NCBI GenBank assembly: GCA_030549775.1
Contig: CM060175.1
Location: 102,034,922 to 102,098,921 of the forward strand
Origin: Tamarix chinensis
Taxonomy: Eukaryota; Streptophyta; Magnoliopsida; Caryophyllales; Tamaricaceae
Direction of reading: 5' to 3'
Length of the DNA: 64,000 nt
The notes under the pieces are model-generated. The model saw only the letters and a list, made by a program, of their open reading frames with translations. It was not told where the DNA came from and ran no database searches. Positions 1-12,000 of the stretch are shown in pieces. Position 1 is the first letter of the stretch. Each line of letters starts with the position of its first letter. The translations under genes were made by a program, and so were the position numbers.

Positions 1-83
1 GTGTAAACATTTTAAAACAAGTAGCAGAACGTCGATTGCCAAAAAGCTATGATTATCATCAGATGCCAGCTCCGTTCATTCAG
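1..83 (+). CDS. AP4E: AP4E exon (partial), visible codons 1-27
   Basis: The frame starts at base 3; bases 1-2 finish a codon begun outside the window. The peptide contains [16 protein letters not shown] and ends MPAPFIQ, with the donor GT at 84. In AP4E this run continues directly into [11 protein letters not shown], which is found 15.4 kb downstream at 15490. Confidence 0.9.
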
Positions 84-3000
84 GTATTTTGTCTTTTTTT
101 TTCCTCCCTCAATAATCTCTCCCTCTCTCTCCCCCGCTCTCTCAGGTTTTCTGTTGATTTTTCTTTATCACTTCAGTAATTGTTTTATTTATTAATTTAT
201 CTTTCATTCTCATACTGCCCTTGGTTAAGGATATGTCATCTGCCTTTCATTGAATGTAGCATGCTGTAATCTATTCAAAGTTAAAACTGAACGGCGATAC
301 TGCAAAATCATACTTGTTTCTTTTAAATATGAAATTTAGTAAGGAAAGCATGAGTTAGCTGTGGAGCAAATATGTAGCTGTTTGGTTGGAATATCTTTTC
401 ATTCTTCATGAATAAAAGGGAAAGATGCTTTCATTCACTGGAAAAAGAAGCATACCAAAGTATACATAACATACTTTATTGTAACTACCACAAAAGGGGG
501 AAAAAAGGAAAAAGGAAGAAGGAATTCTTCATTGTTATCTTAACAAATTATCCATGCAACTTTTCACATCAGTAGATGAAGAGATTTGGTCCCTTTTTTT
601 AAAAAAGAATGAAAATGAAGAGGATGATGTTAGTGAAGGTCAGTATTTTCAGAATTGGGAATGTCCTCAAAATCAGTTCACAAGATCATATAAAATTTAT
701 GAAGGTAAGATAAGGATATTCCATTATACCTAAAAATACTTATATTTGGTGTTCAAGAATATAGATATTTTTTTGTTGCTTTGAGAGTGTGCAATTAAAT
801 AGCTATAAACATGAAACATGCGATCACCATAAATTTGACATTGGTTTAAAGAGCAACACCATTATAAGAAAAATAAAAAAAAGGTTTACAAAAATCAATA
901 AACTATAATAACATAAACTTAAGAATATAGTTTGGGTTATTTTATTGGTATTTTCCCTCAACACTTTATCACTTCTTGGTTGTAGTAACTAGCTTTAGTG
1001 TCTTGGATATTACTTACGCTTTCTCTGCTTTGGGCTTGTCTTGGATCCTACTGGTGCTTTCTTCACATCAGGCCTTGATCCAAATGGTGTATGCAACGAA
1101 ATAATAGGGGATCTAAGATTAGAGGGTTAGGAACGACTACGTTTGGAATAAAAGAAAATAGTTAGAAGATAAGATAATATAGAAGTTCTAATTGATGTAC
1201 TCTATCTGTAAGTGTACGGAGTCGGAGTAGTACTCAAGGTATTGTCCCATAGGATTGGACAGTGAACATCAGAACGGTAGGACTGGGGAGGGGAGTGAGC
1301 ATCAAAACAGTAATAAGACCTTGCTACTGTTAAGTTGATTGTTGGAATCATTCCGAAAAACATATAAATCACAAAAAATTAAAATAAAATGGACACAAGA
1401 AAAAAGCACACAAATGCTACCTATCAATTGGAGTTGAATTGTATAAAAATAATGGCTAGAGTTAAGACATGTCAAATAATCCCGCAGGTCCCAACTTGAC
1501 ATTTGTGTTCAATGTGTTAACAAGATAATTATCCTTACTCTTTCTCACGTGCAATGACCTATCTTCAATTACATATCCAACTATTTCTAACATTAATTCA
1601 CGTAATCGACAATGCAATAAAATAAACTATGTAATCGATAATGCAATAAAATAAACTATCTGTCCTTTTTTATTATAGAGATCAAAATTAACGTTTCTTG
1701 CCTGTTAATTTTTAATTTCTAATTGCGCGATCTAGATCTACTACCATTTCATTCTCGATCTCAATGGAAGTTCTTTCTATCAAAAGTTGATTAGACTTTT
1801 AACCATTCAAGCAATAACATGATCCACATGATTACAAATTTGAATCAGGGTATATACAAATATATAATAAAATTCAATACATTGGGATCAGAGAGTTCTC
1901 CCTTCACCACAACACTAGGGTAATTAGCAATTCATGTATTGATTGAGGCACAAGATAATAAAATCAAGGATATGCACCGTATTTTAAAGATAAATATATA
2001 TAAACAGTAGATGCTAAACAATACCTTTTGGAATTTGGTAAGAGCAGAGCTGAGTGAATTGAAATGGTAAGGATTTTACTCAATTTTCCCAGACTATATG
2101 AGGGCCTAGAACCTCCAATGTCTTATCAAAACAATGTGTGCCCGCTCTCCCATTCTCATTCTATATTTATAATTATACCCATAATTAAACAAAAGATAAA
2201 AGAAAATAAAAATAGGAGGGAATCTAACAATATCATCCTAACATACTTTCCCCTCCTACCCTTAACTGAATTCAGTAACCGACTTGCCAGGCTGCCAGGC
2301 TAGGCGTGTGACTGCCTCAGTCCCCCACTTCCCCCCATGTGCCTTCCTTGCCTCTCTGATTTCTACCCTTTTTTCTAGCATACGTGTATTTAATCAGGGG
2401 TTTATTACTACTCCCTTCCCAAAGTTTCACCTTGTCCTCAAGGTGGAATTCGGGGAACTGTTTTTGAGTGTCTCAGAACCTTCCCAAGAGGACTCGCAAG
2501 AATGTAATCCCTGCTATTGAATCATTACTTCCAACTGCCCCTTGGAATTGTATCTTGACCCTTGAACTGTCTCTGGCTAGACTTTCCATTCCAATTCTTT
2601 TGTGAGAACTTTTGGTATAGGTTGGGCTTGATGACCAGCTCCTTGAGCTTGCTTCAACATGGAGATATGAAAAACTGGGTAAATGGTGCTGGAAGGGGGC
2701 AGGTCCAGGCAAGTAAGCGACCTTACCACTCGAGCTTTCACCTGGTAAGGCCCAAAGTATCTTGGGGCTAATTTCTCATTTCCCCGCTTGGCTAGGGACT
2801 TCTACCTATAAGGCCTGAGCTTCACATATACCCAGTCTCCCACGGCCAACTCAATGTCCCTTCTTCTTTTATCTACCGCAACCTTCATCCTTTGCTTTGA
2901 TTTTTCCAAGTGGCTCTTAAGCTCTTCTAAAATTAGATCCCTCGCCTTTAGTTCCTCATCCATAGTTGCCACTGAAGCCACCCCTCATTCGTACTTGAGC

Positions 3001-6000
3001 GTGGCTGGCAATTCTCGGTTGTAGACGGCCGTAAATGGTGTGGTGTGGGTAGCGGTATGGTATGAAGTATTGTACTAATACTCTGCCCATGAGATCCATC
3101 TGACCCATTGCCTGGGCTACTCCCTTGCAAAACATTTGAGTTAGGATTCTGACCACTTCTTGCCCATCAGTTTGGTGATGATAGGCCGAGCTCTTCTTTA
3201 AAATTGTGCCCTGCAGCTGAAACAACTCTGCCCAAAAATGGCTAATGAAAACCTTATCTCTATGAGAGATAATCGACCTAGGCATTCCATGTAGGCAAAC
3301 TACTTTTACAATGATGGCAGCAATGGTGAGTGCTGAGAAGGGGTGCCTGATGGGGATGAAATGCCCATTCTTGCTCGGCCGGTCTACTACTACCAATAAA
3401 CAATTGTACCCTTCTGATTTGGGTAGCCCTTCGATGAAATACTCGACTATGTCCTCCCAAATCCTCTCGGGGTATAGGAAGAGGTTGTAGTAACCCCGCG
3501 GGGGAGAGTGTTGAGCTCTTATTCTACCGGCATACTTGACATTCGGCTATGTATTGTTGAATTTGCCTCCTCATCCCCAGCTAATAAATCTCCCTTGCTA
3601 TCCGTTGGTATGTGTTTAATACCCCTGAATGCTCTTCTACCTTTCCCCCATGAAATTCTGCTAATATTAATGGGATATACCTGGATCCACAGGGTAAAAC
3701 CAGCCCGCCCTTGTGGTACAGGTGTCCTTGAAGAACACTGAATCCCCCTTTTTTTCCTGGGGCTTTAAGTAACTCCTTCTTTAGCTGCCTAAAGTAAGGA
3801 TTCTACTCGATCTCCTCCACCAATCCATCCCACTGACCTGCCTAGGACATAGCCACCGCCAGCAATGTACCGTCGACCTCCACCCTTGACAGGGCATCCG
3901 TGGCCTTGTTTGTGATTCCCGACCGGTATGAAATATCAAATTGATAACTCTAGAGTTTGGCCACCCACTTTTGGTGTTCCTCAGGTAGTTGCCTCTGCAC
4001 TAATAAATATTTCAAACTCCTTTGATCTGTTCTTAGTGGTGCCTCAACTTCTGGACTAAGAGAACTATGGCCATTAGCTCTCTTTCATATACTGACTTGA
4101 GGCATGTCCTGGGTCCCAACACTTGACTGTAGTATGCAATGGGCCGTTGCTCTTGCATCAACACAACCCCTAACCCTACTCCTAAAGCATCAGCCTCTAT
4201 GACAAATTGCTTGGGGAAGTCTGGGAGAGCCAAGACTAGTACGACCACCATTGCCTCCTTCAGTACCTCAAAGGCTTGTTGAGCCTTTAACTTCCACCCA
4301 AAACTATCTTTCTTAAGTTGGTCTGTTTGAGGGGCTGCAATCTGTCCATTCCCCCTCACAAACTTCCTATAGTACCCTGTTAGCCCCCCAAACCCCCTCA
4401 ACTCCTTGATGTTCTTGGGGACCGGCCATTCTTTCATCACTTTAATCTTACTTGCATCCGCGGCCACCCCATCTCCTGAGATTATGTGTTCTAAATATTC
4501 CAATTTAGACTTCCCCCATACACACTTCTTCCCATTCACAAATAACTGATGTTGCCTTAAGACTTCAAAGGTCAAACACTCGCTGCAGGTGTTGCTTGTG
4601 TTCATTCTCAGAGGGGCTGAACACCAGTATGTCATCAAAGAATACCAATATGATTTTTCTCAAGTAAGGCTTGAATACCCGATTCATCAAAGCCTAGAGA
4701 GTTGCTGGTGCGTTAGTTAGCCTAAAGGGCATGACCCGGAACTCATAATGACCTTCATGAGTCTGGAAGGCTGTTTTGTGGATGTCCCTTGGGTCTACTT
4801 TGATCTGGTGGTACCCTAAACGGATATCCAACTTGTAAAATATAACAACCCCATTGAGTTCATCTAATAACTCATCAATTACTGGGATGGGGAATTTGTC
4901 AGGGATGGTGGCCTTGTTCAGGACCTTATAATCCACACAAAAACGGCATCCCCATCTTTTTTTTTCATCAACAACATAGGGCTAGAAAAAGGGCTCCTGC
5001 TGGGTTGTATAATCCCGAACTCCAGCATTTCCTTTACCAGCCTTTCAATCTCATTTTTTTTGAACTAGCTGCAAGGTGATTTGGGGATCCAACTCCCTCG
5101 TGGGTGGGAGGCTAATGGGCTTGGCTAGTATATTTGCATACTCTTCCATCAAGCCCCTAACCCCCTTAGGCACTACTGGTCTCTCCTCTGCTTTCTTTAA
5201 GGCCTTGATTATGCAACATTCCAGGAGGACCTCCCATCTCTCTCCGATCAAGGTACTTAACAAGGTCTTTAGGGAAACCTGGGCACAATAGAGGCCGGTC
5301 TTCCCTCTCACACAGGTTGATTGCAGGGTGAATTTCATTACCAACTTCTTCCAGTTCACTTGCATCATTCTCAGCTTCTCCAATCACTGCATTCCGAGTC
5401 TCACCTCAACACTACCCAAATCCAGGGGCAGGAAGTCTTCCACTACCTCAACCTTCGGAAGCATAATTTGAACCCCCCTGCGCACCGTGTTGGTCGTGAT
5501 TGATTTTCCCATGCCCAACAACACACCATTCGTAGCTGTAGGGGACACGGGTAGTGATAACTTACTATCTCCTTAGATATGAAATTGTGTGTGGTCCCAC
5601 AGTCGATAAGGATCACCACTTTCTCCTCTTGAATCTGGCTGTGCAATTTCATGGTGTGAGGTGTGCTGATCCCACCACTTAGTTCAGTGAAAGCTCCACC
5701 GATCCTTCTACCTCTCGGGGCTCTCCTTCCATGGTAGCTAGCTCCTCACCTGGTGCTTCGCCCAACTCCCCTTCGTCTTCATTTTCCACCAATAATACTT
5801 GCAGGGAATGTTTTTTGCACACATGGCTTGGTGAGAATCTTTCTTCACACTTGAAACATAGGCCCTTCTTGTGCCTTCGTTGCAGCTCCTCTTCACTCAG
5901 TTGTTACTTGGTGATTGGTGTGTTTACCTACAATTCACTGCTGCTCTTCCCATAACTGGTCCCGTTTGGGCTGCGCCCAGCAGTTGTGGCCTAGTTGGGC

Positions 6001-9000
6001 CTGTTTCCTCCATAAGTAGTCCACGCTTGAGGCCCAGAGCCATTGCCTGTCCTCGAACGACTCCCTCCTCCTCCAAGTCCTCCTCGATTGTGGTATGAGA
6101 ATACTCTATTTTTATCCTCCACTATTTGCGTTACCTCCATAACTCATCCAGTCCCCTTGGTCTCATCATCCTCACCTCCACCCGGATTTGAGGCTACAAC
6201 CCATTGAGGAAGGTACTCTCCATCACCTCCGGAGGTAGTCGACTTTGAAGGGCTGAGGCCAGTAGCTTGAATTGCTCGATGTAGGCTTCCACCGAATCCG
6301 GCAGCCTCACTGCCAAGAATTTTTTGCGCAGTGAACATGTCGTAACCTGAACCTGGCCAGAAGGGCATCCTTGAAGCCTTGCCAGGAATTGAACCTCTTG
6401 CTGCCCCCTACATTACTGGAACTAGGCCACTGCCTTGTTAGACTCAATGGATGAGAGGAGTTGGAAAGAAAATCAAATGATTCAGAGAAGTTCGAGAAGA
6501 TGAAGAGAGGGTGTATATATTGCTCAAAAACTTAAGTGATAGTGCCAGGAATTCGAGGACCTAGGAGCCTCCCCTTACAATCTTCTCATCAATCCATATC
6601 CCCCCTTTCCCTCTATCCTATCTCTCCTTTTAATAGCTGAAAATAGCAAAGAAAAATAACTAACTCTTAACTCAGCCTATGACTCAGCACATCCTGCCAA
6701 AATCCTACCGGAATTCTGTTACCACCCTATTACAATAATAATCCCTTGCTGCTGCCCCCATTCCTAGCTTAGGTACTCCCCTGATTTCCCCCCTTGCCCT
6801 TTCTAACATATGTGAACTTGATAAGAGGCCTATCAATACCCCCTGCTTGGTCTTTCACCTTGTCCTCAAGGTGAAAAGAAGGGAACTGCAGATTAATTTG
6901 GTCAAATTCTTCCCAGGAGGCCTCAAACTTTAGCAACCCCTGCCACTTGATTAGCACCTCCAGCACTCCCTTAGCATTGTAGTGCAAGCCTGCTATTGCT
7001 TCTGGCTCCACCTTACACTCTAACTCCTCAGTGAGTGTCGCTGGAAAAGACCGAGTGTTGCTGCCAGCTCCAACTGCTGGTTTGAGCATGGAGACATGGA
7101 ATACCAGGTGCACTGGGGTTGAATCTGGTAGGGCTAACTTGTACGCCACCATACAATAAAACCGCAGTTACGGTCGCGATTGCGGCTGCGGTCGCGGTGT
7201 CGCAGTATCGGGGTGTCGCGAATGATATTTTCTATAGCGGTTTAAGCGTGACATACAATTATTACACAACAAATATCAGCAAATATCGGTGAATATCGGC
7301 CATTTGTAAATATCGCCCAATCGCTTCAAATCCTCCGAACCGTGTTTCTCTGTTGTAGCATCGATATGGCAGCCATGTGTGATTTTCTGTATAGCACAGT
7401 TTCGGAATCTCGCGGTTGACCTTGAATGCCGATTGGTTTTGTGGTCTCATTCAATTTCATAGCCAAGGATCGCTGTCTATAGGGTTTAAGCTTGACATAC
7501 ACCCATGACCCAACCTCTAAGACCAGCTCACACCTTTTGCAGTGAGCTGTGGACTTCATTTGTTGTTGTGCCCTTGTTAAGTGCTGCTTCAAATCCTCCA
7601 GAACCGTGTTTCTCTGTTGTAGCATCTCATCAATGGCAGCCATGGGTGTGAGTCCTTGTGTATAGCGCAGTAGGGGAGGTGGATCTCTGTGGTATAGAGC
7701 CTTGAATGGAGTTGTTTTTGTGGTTGTATGAAAGGACGTATTGTACCAATACTCAGCCCATGGTAACCATTTCACCCATTGCCTCGGTTTGTCCCCCATA
7801 AAACAATGCAAGTAAGTCTCTATGCCCCTATTAACTACCTCCGTTTGACCATCGGTCTGCGGGTGATAAGCTGAACTGTACTTCAATGTTGTTCCTTGCA
7901 GCTTGAACAACTCCCTCTAGAAAAGGCTGGTGAACACCTTGTCCTGGTCGGACACCATAATCCGCAGCATGCCATGCAATTGTACCACTTCTCTCACAAA
8001 TAGGATAGCTACATCAACAACTGGAAACGGGTGTCTCAGTGGAAGAAAATGAGCATATTTGGTAAGTCTGTCCACAACCACCAGTATGCAACTAACCCCA
8101 TTCACCTTTGGCGGCCCTTCGATGAAGTCTAGTGAAATGTCCTCCCACACTTGCTCCGGGAAAGGTAAAGGCTAGAGTAACCCTGCTGGCGCGACCGTTT
8201 GACTTTTATTCTGTTGACAAATCGAACACTCAGACATGAACTGTTGGATTCTCTTCCTCATTCCCCTCTAGTACACCTCCCTAGCCAACCAGTGATAAGT
8301 TTTAAGTTCTCCAGAATGACCTCTAATTCTACCCCTATGGAATTCATCTAACAGATGGGGAATAAATTGGGAGTTCTCTGTGAATACCAGCCTGCCCTTG
8401 TAGACGAGATGCCCATGCCTCGGGCTAAAACCTTCAACATCCTTTATACCCTAATCCAAGTCCCTCTTGACAACCCCCAACACCGGGTCTGCATCAATTT
8501 CTCCTTTCAAGTCCTCCTAGCTTGAAACCCATGAGACTGAAATTGCTGCTAAGAGAGTCTGCTCATCCCGCCTAGATAACGCATTTGCCACTTTATTCTT
8601 AGGTCTTGGTTTGTACTCAATATTGAAGTGATAGTTTGTTAGCTTCGCCACCCATTTTTGGTGCCCCTCTGGCACTATCCGCTGCTCCAATAAGAATTTC
8701 AAACTTTTCTGGTTAGTGCGCACGGTGAAGTGTTGCCCAAGGAGGTAATGTCGCCATTTTTGGATTGCCAAAACCATTGCCATCAATTCTCTCTCATACA
8801 CTGATTTAGACCTTGCTCTCGGGCCCAATGCTTGATTGAAAAAAGCAATAGGTCGCTAATTTTGCATCAGGGCAGCACCTATGCCAAATCCCGAAGCATC
8901 CGTCTCTACCATAAATGGCTGTGAAAAGTCGGGCACTCCTAACATAGGGGCTTGTACCATGGGTGCCTTCAATGCTTCAATTGCCTCTTGCGCCTCTTGG

Positions 9001-12000
9001 TTCCACCCAAAATAGTCTTTCTTCAGTTGGCCAGTCAATGGGGCTACAATGTGGCCATAACGTTGTATGAACTTGCGGTAATACCCTGTTAACCTCAAAA
9101 ACCCCTCAACTCTCTTACATTTCTGAGAACTGGCCACTCTATCATTGCTCGAAGCTTAGACGGGTCAGCCTCTAGTCCTTCACCGCAGACAATATGTCCT
9201 AGGTATTTCAGCTTTCGTTGCCCGAAGGTACACTTTTTCTTGTTGATGTACAGACATTGCTTGCGCAACACTTCAAAAACCAGGTCCAAATGTGTCGCAT
9301 GCTCTTCGAAAGAGCGACTGTAAACTAAGATGTCATCAAAGAACACCAAAACAAATTTCTGGAGGTATGGCTTAAACACTTCATTCATTAGGGACTGAAA
9401 GGTAGCCGGGGCATTGTTCAAGCCAAACGGCATTACTAAAAACTCGTAATGCCCTTCATGTGTTCGGAAGGTGGTCTTGTGTACATCCACTGGGTTCACC
9501 CTAATTTGGTGGTATCGAGATTTCAAATCCAACTTTGAAAACCAAGTTGCTTCAGCTAATTCTTCCAATTCATCTAGGATGGGAAATTTATCTGGAACAG
9601 TTACCTTGTTCAAGGCGCGATAATCGACACAAAATCTCTAACTCCCATCCTTTTTTTTTAACCAATAAGACCAGGCTAGAAAAAGAGCTCCGACTAGGTC
9701 TGATGATACCTGCAATTAGCATTTTTGCCACTAATTTCTCGATCTCATCCTTCTACACCTAAGGATATCGATAAGGTCGGACATTAATAGGGGTTGTACC
9801 AGGTTGCAATAAAATGTTATGATCTAGCATACGGGGGGGAGTCAGCCTCGAAGGCATCTGTTGCACATCACCATACTGGTTAGCCACCAATTGAATTTCC
9901 TAAGGCACTATCCAGTCCTTTGTGTCATTCTCCGGCCACCTTCCCACTCCAGAATCACCCCTTCACCGACTGTAAGAGCTGTAAACTCCAGCAATATCCC
10001 TTGTCCCCCCTTGGCTAATGTTCGAGCTAGGGACATGAGTGTCACCTGGGATTTGCAGAGGTCTACCTCTCCCTTAAGAACTGTTGGAATATGTCCGAGT
10101 CGAAACTTCATTTGAAGTTGTTTCTAGTTAACATGCATTGGCCCGATCCTTTCTAGCCACTGCATTCCGAGGATTACATCAGTGCTGCCTAACTTCAGTG
10201 GCAGGAAATCTTCAATGATGTCTATATCCTATAGCGAGACTTTGACTCCCTTGCACATCTTTGCAGCTTGTACAACACTACTTGTGCCCATCAACACTCC
10301 ATAGGAGGAGGTAGTTGTCACTGGAAGCTGCAATTTCTAAACCAAATTCTTTGAAATAAAGTTGTGGGTGGCTCCACAATCGATCAAGACTACCACAGGC
10401 TCCCCTTTGATAGTGCCCCGCAGCTTCATGGTCTTTGGAGAAGTGAACCCCACAACCGAGTTCATGGATAGCTCAACTCAGCCTTCAACCTCTTCGGTCT
10501 TGTCCCCCTGAGCTCCGAACTGCTCCTCTTCTTCCTTGCAGTCCATTTGCGAGTGGTCCACTGGTAAGAAGCAAAGTTCCCGGTTCTTGCACACATGCCC
10601 TGGAGCGAATTTCTCTTCGCATCGATAGCATAGTCCCTTCTCCTTTCTTCTGCAAAGTTTTGAGTCCGAAATCCGACGGTGTCCTGACGCGTGACCCCCT
10701 TGTGACCCTTCCTCAAGGCCCGATCCTGTGTGTGTGGCCTGGCCTTTGGTGAATTCATAATCTGGGTGGGGTGGCTAAAACTCCGAGGTCCGATCTGGGT
10801 AGTAGAGCTCAGTTGCAACGTTTTAGGGTTAGGGTTCGCATACCCAGTCGCTGCCGCTTGGAATCCATTTCCTCCGGATCCGAACTAACTCTGATATACC
10901 ACTTGATTTTTATCCTCTACCATTTGGGCCAACTCCATCACTTCAGATAGGCTACTGGGCCTCATCATGCAAACCTCAGCCCGTATGGCTAGCTTGAGCC
11001 CATTCAAGAATGTACTCTTGAGGACCTCGTTTGACAATCTCCCTTGTAATGGGGCCGCCAGGAGCTTGAAGGATTCCACAAATTCGTCCACCATTGACGT
11101 CTGCTTAATGGCTAGAAACTTCTTACATATCATTCCCTCATGTTGGCAACAGAAGCGATTTAGAAATGCCTCCTTAAACTCCCTCTAGTTGGTGAACTTC
11201 CTACCTTCCTCTGCATACTGAAACCACGCCAAAGCCTTCCTATCCATAGGCACAGTAGCCGCCTCAAGCTTCTCTGTCTCCTGCATCTGATTAACTTGGA
11301 AATATCACTTCGCTCTAAATAAATAACCACCTGTCAGGATCTCCACCATTGAAGAATGGGAACTCTAGTTGGCGCGCCTGGCGGTACTCCCATCGTGATT
11401 GTCCAGTAGCTACCTCTTACAGCTTGATTTGAGAGGACTCAACAGCAGAGACATTGTGAGCCGCCAATTTCTCTTCTCCGTGGCTCCCATTTCTAAGTCA
11501 GTTCCACCCTTACTTGCCATGGATTCCAATTTCTCCAAAATAGCCTCTACATTTCTCTCCATTGCACTTAACCTCCCTTCCACAGCAGGTAACCTCCTCG
11601 TCTCTCCCCTCATAGCGTCCATCTCCTTCTACCACTCTTGTTAGATCATCCCCAGCTTTTCCTCCAGAACCTTGACCTTCTTTTGTGCCATAATCAACCC
11701 TTAGGTGATCGCTGCTCTGATACCAATATTGTTAGACTCAATAGATAGAGGAGTTGGAAAGAAAATCAAATGATTCAGAGAAGTTCGAGAGGAAGAGAGG
11801 GTGTATATATTGCTCAAAAATTTAAGTGATAGTGCTAGGAATTCGAGGACATGGGAGCCTTCCCTTACAATGTTCTCATCAATCGATACCCCCCTTTCCC
11901 CCTTTCCCTCTCCTATCTCTCCTTTTAATAGCTGAAAATAGCAAAGAAAAATAACTAACTCATGACTCGGCCTATGACTCAGCACATCCTGCCGAAATCC

